DNA of 64,000 nt from Oceanobacter sp. 1_MG-2023 (GCF_030689025.1 NZ_JAUYWA010000003.1:186001-250000); one strand, 5' to 3'; shown: positions 29,891 through 37,876, numbered from the stretch's first letter. Numbers and translations are program-made. Notes: generated from the letters alone by a model not told the origin.

Positions 29891-31417
29891 ATGGCAACTG
29901 TGATACCTCAATTTCCTTCAGCAGCAAGTAAACTGACAGGCTACATTCTTATATGCAGCCTGGTTCTCAGTGTGCTGTTCAGTGCAGTACAAATTCGCAT
30001 CGATTATCTAATAGAAAAAGAACGTTTTCAGACCAATCTGGATACCTTGCTGGTGTATCAGAGCGATCAGCTGGCATTGGCACTGCAGCAATACCATAAC
30101 ACCGCCGTTCAGCTGATTTTTGAAGGGTTGATGCTGAATCGCTCCATTGTGTCAGTGTATGTCGACGATGACTTGTCTGGTTATAGCCAGCGGCGTGGAC
30201 TGTCGGCTGATGATCTGAAAAATGATCTGCTGCAGCCTTACTTGCTGGAAAAAACAGTCGACCTGTTCGGCAATAATCTGGTGGAAGCACATTTTGAAAA
30301 AATAGGCAGTTTGACCGTCTGGATTGATAAGCGTGAAATTCATACCGAGTTTCGAGAACGAGCAGCGATGACCATGGCACTGGAGGTGGTACGTAACCTT
30401 TTGCTGGTGCTGGCGCTGGTGGTGATTTTCTATCAGCGACTGACTCGCCCGCTGGGTGAGCTGATTCGGCAACTCCAGGGGATTGTCCCAGGTTGTACTG
30501 AGCAGCCCCCGGTGACATGTCAGGAAAGGCTGTGTGAATTGCAGGCATTAACGGGCAAGATCAATTACTTGTTAACGTCTACAGCAGCGGAGCTGCGGCG
30601 TTGCCAGCAAGAGGAGCAAAATGCTCGTCAAGAGCAGCAAGTGCTGGAACATGAGATGCAGGCCTGTAACAGGGCGTTAAAAAACAGCAAGAGCCAGCTG
30701 CAGCAGCGTTTTGATGAACTGGAGCGTACCCAGCGACTGTTGTCTCACTCGCAGCAAATGGCATCGTTGGGGTATTTGGTTGCGGCCATTACAGAAGAAT
30801 CCAACCAGCCACTGGCCGAGTCTGAGCAGCAAGTGAAGCAATGGCTGGCATCCGATGGTCGCGATCATCCTCCGGGCCAGCTGGTCAGGCTCAGAACCAA
30901 TCTGGAGCAAGTCCACCGGAGAATCAACGAACTACATGTTCTGGCCAGCCCAGAGCCTCGACAGAGCCTGGATCTGGCTGCCTTGATGCAGAAGGTGGTC
31001 GCGGAGCAGTCGCTCAATGAACGTATCAACCTGGTAATTGAAACAACGCCTATCCCCGGAATTGAATGTGTTGAGAGTCAGGTTCGTCTGGCATTTCGGC
31101 AGCTGCTTGCCAATGCCCGTGAAGCCCTTGGAAGTGAGCCGGGCAAGATAACCATTCGCCTCGAAACCGTGAACGACACGGTATGTGTATCCATCCGGGA
31201 TACCGGGGAGGGCATGGATGCTACCGCGGTGAACAGCTGGATCCATGCGGATTGGGGAGTGCCGGAAAACGGCTTGGGGTTGGCTGAGGTCGCTATTGTG
31301 ATGGCTTATCATAGTGGGGATTTGACCATTGATAGTGAGTTGGGAGTCGGTACCCAGGTGCTGTTGACATTTCCTGTGGCAACGTTATCGAGCAGTGCCA
31401 GCTCTGCGGCAAGTTGA
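29891..31417 (+). CDS. histidine kinase-like membrane protein lacking the phospho-acceptor His
   Basis: A 508-residue protein. Membrane helix 1 (about residues 18-38), a periplasmic sensor part of about 115 residues, membrane helix 2 (about 160-178), then a coiled coil (about 225-285). The dimerisation/H-box segment reads MASLGYLVAAITEESNQPL; in this family the usual text is IAHEINQPL, so the phospho-acceptor His is replaced by Glu. The ATPase domain looks intact: N box LLANAREAL, G1 box RDTGEGMD, G2 box NGLGLAEVAIVM. No response-regulator gene is nearby. It could be a pseudokinase that senses a signal and controls another kinase, or could act through ATP binding only. Confidence 0.75.
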   Translation: MATVIPQFPSAASKLTGYILICSLVLSVLFSAVQIRIDYLIEKERFQTNLDTLLVYQSDQLALALQQYHNTAVQLIFEGLMLNRSIVSVYVDDDLSGYSQRRGLSADDLKNDLLQPYLLEKTVDLFGNNLVEAHFEKIGSLTVWIDKREIHTEFRERAAMTMALEVVRNLLLVLALVVIFYQRLTRPLGELIRQLQGIVPGCTEQPPVTCQERLCELQALTGKINYLLTSTAAELRRCQQEEQNARQEQQVLEHEMQACNRALKNSKSQLQQRFDELERTQRLLSHSQQMASLGYLVAAITEESNQPLAESEQQVKQWLASDGRDHPPGQLVRLRTNLEQVHRRINELHVLASPEPRQSLDLAALMQKVVAEQSLNERINLVIETTPIPGIECVESQVRLAFRQLLANAREALGSEPGKITIRLETVNDTVCVSIRDTGEGMDATAVNSWIHADWGVPENGLGLAEVAIVMAYHSGDLTIDSELGVGTQVLLTFPVATLSSSASSAAS

Positions 31418-31472
31418 TTTGCCGAATGGCTGTGAATGATTTAGCGTTGCGGTAGCAACAATGAGGAATCAC

Positions 31473-31832
31473 ATGGCCAAGCAAAAAAACAGCGGTGGAC
31501 TGGTCTATTCCACTGAAATTGGACGTACCTGCCCCGCATGTCGGGAAGCCGTGGCACAGTGTCGCTGCGGAGAGCCAGAGCAACCCCAGGGCGACGGGAT
31601 TGTGCGTCTGGCACGAGAAACCAAAGGGCGTGGTGGCAAGGTCGTGACTCTGGTGACCGGAGTGCCGCTGATCGGAGCCGAGCTTAAGACACTGGCCAAA
31701 GAGCTGAAAAAGAAATGTGGCGTTGGTGGTGTACTCAAGGATGGTGTTATTGAAATTCAGGGGGAGCAGCGTGATTTGCTGATGTCTGAGCTGACCCGGC
31801 GTGGTTTTACGGTGAAAAAATCTGGCGGATAA
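31473..31832 (+). CDS. yciH: SUI1/YciH family translation factor
   Basis: A 119-residue protein of the eIF1/SUI1 fold. A Cys cluster (TCPACREAVAQCRC) near the N-terminus looks like a small zinc ribbon. The SUI1 core has KGRGGKVVTLVTGVPL, KKKCGVGGVLKDGVIEIQG and LTRRGFTVKKSGG. The ATG at 31473 has AGGA 5 bases before it. YciH has initiation-fidelity activity in vitro, and its role in cells is unclear. The gene seems to be a single unit. Confidence 0.93.
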   Translation: MAKQKNSGGLVYSTEIGRTCPACREAVAQCRCGEPEQPQGDGIVRLARETKGRGGKVVTLVTGVPLIGAELKTLAKELKKKCGVGGVLKDGVIEIQGEQRDLLMSELTRRGFTVKKSGG

Positions 31833-31988
31833 TAAGCCCGATACATGACACTGCCTCATCAAACGAATGACGATCTGATGAATTGCCCGCCAGGTTTGAT
31901 GTACTTCAAAGCTGGCCCAACAACCTGATTATTTGTTTTGCCAACACGATAAGCTGATGACTTCAATAGCATGCCGGAGTCTGCGCTA

Positions 31989-32492
31989 ATGGAAGAAATC
32001 AGCTTGTTTCTGGAACGCGGCGGTGAAGTGATTTACCCCATTATGGCGGTTATCTTTTTACTCTGGGCGTACCTGATCGAACGCACCTTGTATGTGGTGG
32101 CAGTGCATCCGGCCCGATGCGCCATTGCACAGCAGGAATGGTGTTCCCGTTCTTGTAAACACAGCTGGATCTCTCGACAGATTCATCAGGAACTGCTGGC
32201 CAGTTTGACGATGGGGCTGGATGCAGGATTCAGTACTATCCGGATGTTTATTGTTATTTGTCCTCTGCTGGGTTTGCTGGGGACGGTCACAGGCATGATT
32301 GAAGTATTTGATGTCATGGTGCAACTCGGTGCCGGTAGCCCCAAACCCATGGCGGCTGGTATTTCCAAAGCCATCTTGTCAACGGTTGCCGGTATGGTGG
32401 GCGCGATCACAGGCTTGCTGGCACAAACCGTCTTGAGGCGGATTATTGAACACGAAAAACGGCGCATCAAAACGGTACTGGCTTTCGATTAG
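31989..32492 (+). CDS. MotA/TolQ/ExbB proton channel family protein, without an ExbD partner
   Basis: A 167-residue protein with three membrane helices: IYPIMAVIFLLWAYLIERTLYVV, MFIVICPLLGLLGTVTGMIEVF and ILSTVAGMVGAITGLLAQTVL. The second and third carry the family pattern (LLGLLGTVTGM, GISKAILSTVAGM). ATG 31989 is preferred over 31971 because GGAG lies 9 bases before it. These proteins form a proton channel with ExbD/TolR and drive TonB- or Tol-type machines; no exbD or tonB lies beside it. The length is short for ExbB (about 240), as in the small TonB-system ExbB2 type. The partner may be elsewhere in the genome. Confidence 0.8.
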   Translation: MEEISLFLERGGEVIYPIMAVIFLLWAYLIERTLYVVAVHPARCAIAQQEWCSRSCKHSWISRQIHQELLASLTMGLDAGFSTIRMFIVICPLLGLLGTVTGMIEVFDVMVQLGAGSPKPMAAGISKAILSTVAGMVGAITGLLAQTVLRRIIEHEKRRIKTVLAFD

Positions 32493-32587
32493 GCAGTGGG
32501 TATCATGCTGCCTGTTTTAACAGTACAGACGCCAAACCATGGGTTTAATAACCGTCGTGAGAGAAATAACAGCCGCAGGCAAAATCA

Positions 32588-33205
32588 GTGAGTCATAGGC
32601 CGATGTCATCACAATCGCTGATCCGCAGTGATGAAGAAGCCATGACCCTGGCGCTGGCCTTGGCGCAAACCGCTGCTGACGATGGTGAAGTACCGGTCGG
32701 TGCCGTGGTTGTGCTGAATGGTCAGGTGATTGGTCGTGGACGTAATCGCCAGATTACCGATCTTGACCCCAGTGCCCATGCCGAAATGCTGGCAATACGT
32801 GAAGCTGCCGCCACCATTGGTAACTACCGGCTCAGTGGTGCTTGCCTGTACGTTACCCTGGAACCCTGTACCATGTGTTATGGCTTGTTGGTTCACAGTC
32901 GTATCGAACGTCTGGTGTATGGGGCATCTGAACCGAAATCCGGTGCAGTTCACAGCGCCATACCGTTAGCCGCTAATCCTGTCTTTAACCATACCTTCCA
33001 GATTGAGAGTGGTGTGATGGCGGCAGAGTGTGGCCAGATGCTGTCGGCTTTCTTTGCTGCACGGCGAGCGGCGCGCAAACGCCTGAAAGCGCTTGCCCGA
33101 CAACCGGACACTTCCGACACTCCCATTCAAGAGGAACCGGATGCATCGGACCATCATGCAGGCAAGCCGTCAGGCTGCGATGCTGGCGGAGAGACGGCTT
33201 GTTAA
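32588..33205 (+). CDS. tadA: tRNA-specific adenosine deaminase TadA
   Basis: About 205 residues from GTG 32588 (AGG 9 bases upstream); ATG 32603 is also possible. Zinc and catalytic motifs are HAEML (His ligand and proton-shuttle Glu) and EPCTMCYG (Cys ligands). It edits A34 to inosine in tRNA-Arg(ACG) and is essential. After the usual end (about residue 165) there is a 35-40-residue Pro/Asp/His-rich tail (PDTSDTPIQEEPDASDHHAG) not found in E. coli TadA, probably disordered. Confidence 0.93.
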   Translation: MSHRPMSSQSLIRSDEEAMTLALALAQTAADDGEVPVGAVVVLNGQVIGRGRNRQITDLDPSAHAEMLAIREAAATIGNYRLSGACLYVTLEPCTMCYGLLVHSRIERLVYGASEPKSGAVHSAIPLAANPVFNHTFQIESGVMAAECGQMLSAFFAARRAARKRLKALARQPDTSDTPIQEEPDASDHHAGKPSGCDAGGETAC

Positions 33206-33306
33206 GTTAAAGTGCATTTGGGCGTTATTTATAAAGCGCGCAGCTACAGGTATCAGCAAAAGCCTGCCATCCGGTATTTTGGATCTGGTTTGGGGTTACC
33301 ATCAAA

Positions 33307-33330
33307 AACGCCCCGCAAGAGCGAGGCGTT
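33307..33330 (-). terminator. terminator of ydcH-like gene (minus strand)
   Basis: A stem AACGCC-C-CGC / GCG-A-GGCGTT (one mismatch) with loop AAGA; on the minus strand it is followed by TTTTT, so it ends the transcript of the gene at 33383-33634. Confidence 0.8.
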
Positions 33331-33382
33331 AGTCGGAGACTGAGAGATACGTCAGTCAGAGTCGGGGAGCGGGCCAGCACTA

Positions 33383-33634
33383 TCAGGCGTTATCAACGGC
33401 CTGATTCAGCATGGTGTAAAGCTCATCTTTCAGTGCAACACGACGCACCTTCAGCGTTTCAAGACGTTCATCAGAAGCAGCTTCTTTTTGTTCTTCTATA
33501 TGGCGTATTTCCTTGTCCAGCACATCGTATTCTTCGAACAGCTTGGCGAAATGACGGTCATTCATCTTCAAATCACGAATCTGTTCACTCAACTCTGGAA
33601 AATCGTGGTGCAGGTCATGGGCTTCTATCGGCAT
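33383..33634 (-). CDS. YdcH family protein (DUF465)
   Basis: An 83-residue helical protein starting MPIEAHDLHHDFPELSEQIR at 33634. The LHHDFPEL start, NDRHFAKLFEEYDVLDKEIRHIE and a C-terminal coiled coil (LKVRRVALKDELYTML) are typical of DUF465. Upstream in-frame starts would add a hydrophobic stretch unknown in the family. Function unknown; a terminator follows on the same strand. Confidence 0.88.
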   Translation of the reverse strand: MPIEAHDLHHDFPELSEQIRDLKMNDRHFAKLFEEYDVLDKEIRHIEEQKEAASDERLETLKVRRVALKDELYTMLNQAVDNA

Positions 33635-34009
33635 GTAAATCTCCTTGGTGACTGCATTCAGGATAACGCCGGCCAGTAAGGCAGTCTTGATACAGGTCAG
33701 ATTCAAAGACAATGGCTATGCTGCGTGGAAGGCTGTTGTAATCGTGAAATTACAAGCATGAGCCGGAGATCTTATGCTTGGGCTTGTATTGCCTTTTTCT
33801 GGTTGGCTGATCCGCGCAAGCTCTTTCCGTAGGGGTTATATTTTGTGCAAACTGCTTAGCTCTGAATAAGGTGTTTGGCAGTGGTCATTTTTTATCGTAA
33901 AGGCTCTGGGCCTTCATTCATCTGGACCTTAATTCATAAGGAAGCAGTGTAGACTTTATTTGTTTTTATTTATCAAGAGTGGAATCCTGATAGTTATTAA
34001 GAATTGTAG
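33635..34009. other. AT-rich intergenic region
   Basis: No gene was found between the ydcH-like gene and the candidate RNA. The part nearest 33635 should hold the ydcH promoter; the part near 33900-34009 is AT-rich and might hold a plus-strand promoter for the RNA described next. Confidence 0.5.
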
Positions 34010-34182
34010 GGTCCGGTATATTTGTTACAGTACACACATGGATGCGACGGATTATGGGCTTTGCTCATAAACATCCCACAACCCTAGTGGTCGAGGCTCT
34101 GCCCGGTAATGGTGATTCCGGATTTGGAATAGGCTCTAGCTTATTCCCCGAAGGACTCCTTAAGGAGTCCTTTGTTATTTTT
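34010..34182 (+). ncRNA. candidate structured small RNA ending in a terminator
   Basis: A plus-strand stretch without a gene that has three stem-loops in a row: 34052-34070 (TTATG-GGC / GCT-CATAA with a TTT loop), 34126-34147 (GGAATA-G-GCT / AGC-T-TATTCC) and a terminator at 34151-34172 followed by TTTGTTATTTTT. A good terminator with no plus-strand gene before it suggests a transcript starting near 34000. The start was not fixed and no known RNA family was recognised. It could also be a remnant of a mobile element, or the terminator may serve the opposite gene at 34175. Confidence 0.35.
34151..34182 (+). terminator. Rho-independent terminator
   Basis: A perfect palindrome AAGGACTCC-TTAA-GGAGTCCTT followed on the plus strand by TTTGTTATTTTT. 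The minus side has no T run. Confidence 0.85.
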
Positions 34183-34702
34183 GGCTCCTGGATCTAAGCA
34201 CTTTCGCCAAAATGTTCTCCAATCTGATTTTTTTCAGTTTCTCTCGAATCTCGATTGGGTAAGCGCTAGTAACGTGAAGTCTTAACTTCTTTTCCGACCT
34301 GAATACAGCAAACGTAACCTTGTAATAAGTTTCTCTACCATTGACTTGTCCGATTGGTATGGTTGCATAGTCACTGTGGCCTGCATGCCCAATGTAGGCT
34401 GAATGAAGCTCTTCAATAATTTTTCGAAGTCCTTTCGACAGTTCATATCGATGTATGTGGAACGGTCGAGGATCTTTGGGGTGATAGTATTGCCATTCGC
34501 CACAATCATTTAACGCTGGTTCTTCTTTGCAAAAGCAGTGATGGCTGTAGGTTACATAAACAGTATGCCCCGAAGGGTAAGTAACAGCGTGCGCATTTAA
34601 ATGCGATAAATCAAAACTTTCCCCGTTAGGGTGATTAAAACCTTTCCACTTTTGAATGTGGGGGTCATTTGGCCCAGGGTTGAAAAGTTTTTTCTTCGAC
34701 AT
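34175..34702 (-). CDS. accessory hypothetical protein of about 175 residues
   Basis: A 175-residue basic, His/Tyr-rich protein. Visible features are WKGFNHPNGESFDLSHLNAH near the N-terminus, a YSHHCFC cluster, RYELSKGLRKIIEEL in the middle, and a C-terminal VTFAVFRSEKKLRLHVTSAY followed by a Lys/Arg-rich helix. I recall scattered plasmid and island proteins with the same HP..YDLSHL ... HCF ... RYELS ... SAY layout, with no proven function; the C-terminal beta pattern could be nuclease-like but that is a guess. Codon use is more AT-rich than its neighbours, it lies beside ssrA (a common island site), and no ribosome site is clear. All this points to horizontal transfer. Confidence 0.6.
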   Translation of the reverse strand: MSKKKLFNPGPNDPHIQKWKGFNHPNGESFDLSHLNAHAVTYPSGHTVYVTYSHHCFCKEEPALNDCGEWQYYHPKDPRPFHIHRYELSKGLRKIIEELHSAYIGHAGHSDYATIPIGQVNGRETYYKVTFAVFRSEKKLRLHVTSAYPIEIREKLKKIRLENILAKVLRSRSQK

Positions 34703-35050
34703 TGTTCTGCTTGGTGATTACAAAGTCGTCAGTATGATCTGATTTGGATTCAGCATAAAGACACAGTGCTTTAATTATGGGGCGCTACCGTCCCCATACC
34801 TGCCTCGGTAGGCACTTAATCACCGCTGTAGTGGTCAACTAATAACTGCTGCGTGAGATTCAGGATAAAAACCCTCAGTGAATCAACCACTTGGGGTTTC
34901 TTATTTAGGTGTAGTGGTCAATGTGTGTCATACCACATACTGATTGCCGTCGATTGTATGCCGTTATGGCACACAGTAATGGGGTGATTGGTTTAATCTG
35001 AAGGTAGGCGATAAATGAATGTTGGGTATTTCCAGGTGTCCATAAAAATA
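34703..35050. other. non-coding region between accessory gene and ssrA terminator
   Basis: No gene. It holds two tight hairpins (TATGGGG / CCCCATA around 34777-34799, and TGCCT-CGGT-AGGCA around 34801-34814), a 12-base direct repeat TGTAGTGGTCAA (34827-34838 and 34910-34921), and between those repeats a diverged copy of the ssrA terminator. A third, shorter match (TAGTGGTCGA) lies near 34085. The pattern looks like the scar of past integration events. Confidence 0.5.
34867..34912 (-). repeat. diverged copy of the ssrA terminator
   Basis: About 45 bases matching 35051-35094 at all but about six positions, including the stem arms, TTGGGGTTTC and the T-rich flank. It lies 140 bases beyond the functional terminator on the ssrA downstream side and is flanked by the 12-base direct repeats. 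Confidence 0.7.
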
Positions 35051-35083
35051 AAAAACCCCAAGTGAATTAATCACTTGGGGTTT
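35051..35083 (-). terminator. ssrA terminator
   Basis: A perfect 13-bp stem AAACCCCAAGTGA / TCACTTGGGGTTT with a 5-base loop; on the minus strand a T run follows. It lies just after the tmRNA 3' end. Confidence 0.92.
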
Positions 35084-35089
35084 CGTATT

Positions 35090-35447
35090 TGGTGGAGATG
35101 GCGGGAGTTGAACCCGCGTCCGCCAATCCTCCACTAGGAGATCTACATGCTTAGCCGTCTCTATTCATTTAGTTCGTCACGGCCCGAGGGGCAGGGCGTT
35201 CAGAACGAGCTCGATTGGTTTTAACTCTTCAACTCCGAGCGAAGCATCCAAGCGATCCTATAGGGCTTAGCCCTCGTCCCCCTGTTATAGGCACCGGGGT
35301 TCAGAGGTAAGCTGCAATTAAGCAGCTAGTGCGTAGTTTTCGTCGTTTGCGACTATATAAATGTAAAACGTTTGATTTACGAGATCGTCTTACCCTCTCG
35401 GCATGCACCACTAGCTTTGTAATCAACGTCGAATCCGGATCATCCCC
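35090..35447 (-). ncRNA. ssrA: transfer-messenger RNA (tmRNA)
   Basis: A 358-base tmRNA. The minus strand begins GGGGATGATCCGGATTCGACG at 35447 (the 5' tRNA-like half) and ends with a T arm GGTTCAACTCC and CATCTCCACCA at 35090; the 5' GGGGATG pairs with the 3' CATCTCC. The tag frame runs 35350 to 35318 and gives ANDENYALAA then TAA, the same as in E. coli. tmRNA rescues stalled ribosomes with SmpB, whose gene lies upstream on the same strand. Plus-strand open frames here (35329-35547, 35301-35567) are false. Confidence 0.97.
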
Positions 35448-35659
35448 AAAATCGGTGTTGTTCAGGCTTGTGAGCCCAGGGCAACAGCCCTTCTGTCCAG
35501 TCAGAAACTCAGAGGCTTTTTTATCGGCCAGGTTCCCTTGCGGGTAATGTTCTGACTGTTGTAGCAACGCAGTATTTCGCGTAGCCAGAGCGGAACTATA
35601 CGTCTATCCGTGGGTTTTGCCAAGTACCTATCGAACCAGTACCTGGAAAACAGGATAAA

Positions 35660-36142
35660 TCAGCGTACCGAGTGCTTCATGATGCGTTCTTTTTGTTTGG
35701 CCCAGTCGCGGTCCTTGCTGGCGGCGCGTTTGTCGTGGGACTGTTTGCCTTTGGCCAGGGCGATTTCGGCCTTGACGCGATGGCCTTTCCAGTAAAGGGC
35801 GGTGCAGACGCAGGTATAGCCTTTGGCCAGTACTTTTTGCTCCAGCCGTTCGATTTCACGGGCGTGGAGCAGCAGTTTGCGCTCTCGTCTGGGTTCCGCA
35901 ATGATGTGGCTGGATGCCTGGTTCAGCGGTGTAATCAGTGCGCCGGTGAGCCACACTTCGCCTTTGTGGAAGGTGACGTATGAATCCAGTAGCTGGCACT
36001 TGCCTTCTCGCAGTGCTTTGACTTCCCAGCCGCTGAGCATCACTCCAGCTTCTTGCTTGTCTTCAAGGAAATAGTCATGGCGAGCCCGTTTGTTCAAGGC
36101 GATGGTCGAGCTGGCGGCTTTTGGCTTTTTTTTGGTACTCAT
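35660..36142 (-). CDS. smpB: SsrA-binding protein SmpB
   Basis: A 160-residue protein starting [19 protein letters not shown] at 36142; a TTG-started 29-residue extension is unlikely. Typical motifs: [45 protein letters not shown], and a basic C-terminal tail [17 protein letters not shown] that enters the empty mRNA channel. Length equals the family norm. It lies 212 bases upstream of ssrA on the same strand, the usual pairing in trans-translation. Confidence 0.97.
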   Translation of the reverse strand: MSTKKKPKAASSTIALNKRARHDYFLEDKQEAGVMLSGWEVKALREGKCQLLDSYVTFHKGEVWLTGALITPLNQASSHIIAEPRRERKLLLHAREIERLEQKVLAKGYTCVCTALYWKGHRVKAEIALAKGKQSHDKRAASKDRDWAKQKERIMKHSVR

Positions 36143-36428
36143 ACTGTCAACAGGAATGTCTCTGGGCGGTGTGGGACTTGTCTGGTCGGATGCTGTGGCA
36201 TCAGCGTCTGTTTTTGGCGTTGTTCTCAACTTGATACAGCTGAAGAATTTTTAACAATACAGCCACAGGTTGGTCAGGAGAATAACATGAATTCAGATAA
36301 AACCGGTATGAGTGGTGTGAGGTGTTGATTGGGATCTGGATTCTGACTGCGTTGCCAGCCTGGGGAACATTCGCTGGCCAGTAGTGAACGGGTCATTATG
36401 GCGTGTTTTTTTATCAAGGAGCTTTGGC
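36143..36428. other. smpB-ratA divergent region, upstream half
   Basis: Holds the smpB promoter side and a possible 13-codon open frame (separate entry). Past it, GCCAGC / GCTGGC-type repeats (about 36353-36379) could form a hairpin. No longer gene was seen. Confidence 0.45.
36287..36328 (+). CDS. possible 13-residue leader peptide
   Basis: ATG at 36287 follows a full CAGGAG ribosome site by 6 bases and encodes MNSDKTGMSGVRC. The combination of a strong site, a very short frame and a following inverted repeat resembles a leader peptide, but no run of regulatory codons is present. Chance occurrence is likely. Confidence 0.2.
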   Translation: MNSDKTGMSGVRC

Positions 36429-36635
36429 GTGGAAGAATGGAAGGCCACACGCAGGGTTTTCTCTCAGCTAACATTTTATTGCCACTCAGTGGTATTCTTT
36501 GCGCAGTTTTTGTTGGCTGGGTTGTCTGTTGCCCGTGGCTGTTGGGCTGTTTTTGATGAATGGTTTACGGTATCGATGTTGCCTTGGCGGCGGTTAAGTC
36601 AGCGGTTTTTCAACTTTATTCAAGAGGTATCATGA
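36429..36635 (+). CDS. possible 68-residue small membrane protein overlapping ratA
   Basis: A GTG at 36429 lies 7 bases after AAGGAG, an ideal ribosome site. The product has a hydrophobic aromatic-rich stretch (VVFFAQFLLAGLSVARGCWAV) and a basic amphipathic C-terminus. Its stop overlaps the ratA start as ATGA, a common translational-coupling layout. No family was recognised. It may be real or a chance frame before ratA. Confidence 0.35.
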   Translation: MEEWKATRRVFSQLTFYCHSVVFFAQFLLAGLSVARGCWAVFDEWFTVSMLPWRRLSQRFFNFIQEVS

Positions 36636-37063
36636 CCACCATTACGCGCAGTGCGCTGGTGATGTTCAGTGCAGAGCAGATGTTCGATCTGGTGAATGAC
36701 GTTCGCCGCTATCCGGAGTTTCTGGATGGTTGTCGACAGACTGAGGTGATTGACGAGGGTGAGGATTTTATCAAGGCTCGGCTGACGATCGCCAAGGCTG
36801 GCATTAATCAGAGTTTTAGTACCCACAATCGTCTGGTCAAGCCGGAGCGGATGGAAATGGAGCTGCTGGACGGCCCATTTACCCGTTTTCATGGTATTTG
36901 GCATTTTCAAAAATTGTCGGAGGAAGCCTGCAAGGTATCCCTGGATATGGAATTTGAAGTGGCAAACAAACTGACCGGTGTTGCTTTGGGGGTCGCCTTC
37001 AAACAGGTGGCTAATATGATGGTTGATTCGTTTGTGAAGCGAGCTCAGGTGGTGTATGGCTGA
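36632..37063 (+). CDS. ratA: RatA family protein (START/COQ10-like)
   Basis: A 143-residue START-like protein from ATG 36632 (AAGAGGT upstream). Typical pieces: MFDLVNDVRRYPEFLDGCRQTEV, LLDGPFTRFHGIWHFQ, and VAFKQVANMMVDSFVKRAQVVYG. The family was named RatA (ribosome association toxin) in E. coli, while its relatives Coq10 bind ubiquinone; the true role in cells is debated. It overlaps rnfH by 8 bases, as in many gammaproteobacteria. Confidence 0.9.
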   Translation: MTTITRSALVMFSAEQMFDLVNDVRRYPEFLDGCRQTEVIDEGEDFIKARLTIAKAGINQSFSTHNRLVKPERMEMELLDGPFTRFHGIWHFQKLSEEACKVSLDMEFEVANKLTGVALGVAFKQVANMMVDSFVKRAQVVYG

Positions 37064-37346
37064 CACAATAACGGTTGAAGTGGCGTACGCGTTGCCGGAA
37101 AAACAGCGGATTCTGGTGGTGCAAGTCCCTGCCGGGAGTAGTTTGCTGGAAGCTGCCCGGCTCTCTGGTATTCAACGGGAATTTCCTTCATTGGATCTGG
37201 AGTCCGCCAAAATGGGTATTTTTGGCAAGGCGGTGAGAAATTTGGCTGAGGCGGTTCAGGACGGCGATCGCATTGAGATTTACCGTCCGCTGATTATCGA
37301 CCCGAAGCAGGCGCGAGCCAATCGTGCCGCCAAGGCAAAGGCGTAG
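37056..37346 (+). CDS. rnfH: RnfH family ubiquitin-fold protein
   Basis: A 96-residue beta-grasp protein: ITVEVAYALPEKQRILVVQV, LLEAARLSG, MGIFGKAVRNLAEAVQDGDRIEIYRPL and a basic tail with DPKQARANRAAKAK. It is coupled to ratA by overlapping start and stop, the ratA-rnfH (yfjG-yfjF) pair. It has been described as an antitoxin (PasI) in some strains, but its function is not settled. Confidence 0.92.
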   Translation: MADTITVEVAYALPEKQRILVVQVPAGSSLLEAARLSGIQREFPSLDLESAKMGIFGKAVRNLAEAVQDGDRIEIYRPLIIDPKQARANRAAKAKA

Positions 37347-37375
37347 CCTGCTTGCCCTGGCGTGATTTTGACGCA

Positions 37376-37783
37376 TTACTGGGTGAGTTCGACCGGGATG
37401 GTATTGACGGAGGTTTCTTCCTGGGGCAGAGAATCCAGCTGGCTCTGCTCTGAGAACGTCGCGTTGGGCAGCGTGCCGGTGTAGTTCATATAATTGCCCT
37501 GATCATCAAAAAATACCTGGATGTGATATTGCTTGGTGATTTCGTCACGCTCTTCCAGCGTATAGATATAATCCCAGCGTTGGCTGTTGAATGGATTTTG
37601 CAGTACCGGGGTGCCCATCACGAATTCAACCTGGTGCGCCGTCATGCCAGCATGTAGCTGATCCAGCATATCCTGGGTGACGATATTGCCCTGCTGAATG
37701 TTCAGCTTGTGTACACCTGGGAAAACGCAGCCGGAAAGGGTTGCAAAACCAAGTAAAAAAGTCAGAATTGTCGCTCGCATCAT
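37376..37783 (-). CDS. bamE: outer-membrane assembly lipoprotein BamE
   Basis: A 135-residue lipoprotein with lipobox LSGC (Cys19). The mature part has the BamE pattern: VHKLNIQQGNIVTQDMLDQL, GMTAHQVEFVMGTPVLQNPF and WDYIYTLEERDEI. It is part of the BamABCDE machine that inserts barrel proteins such as the porins in this window. It is divergent from fur with a short gap, and convergent with rnfH, the order seen in pseudomonads. Confidence 0.94.
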   Translation of the reverse strand: MMRATILTFLLGFATLSGCVFPGVHKLNIQQGNIVTQDMLDQLHAGMTAHQVEFVMGTPVLQNPFNSQRWDYIYTLEERDEITKQYHIQVFFDDQGNYMNYTGTLPNATFSEQSQLDSLPQEETSVNTIPVELTQ

Positions 37784-37876
37784 TCAGCTGTTGTCTCGTC
37801 CGGAGGTTTGCGTTTTTGCATTGATGGACGATGATACCTGATGAACCAAGTCGCTGTGAAATATTCGAGGGTTGCA

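Noticed and set aside
35301-35567. Open frame over ssrA
   Set aside because: Covered by tmRNA with clear acceptor stem and tag frame.
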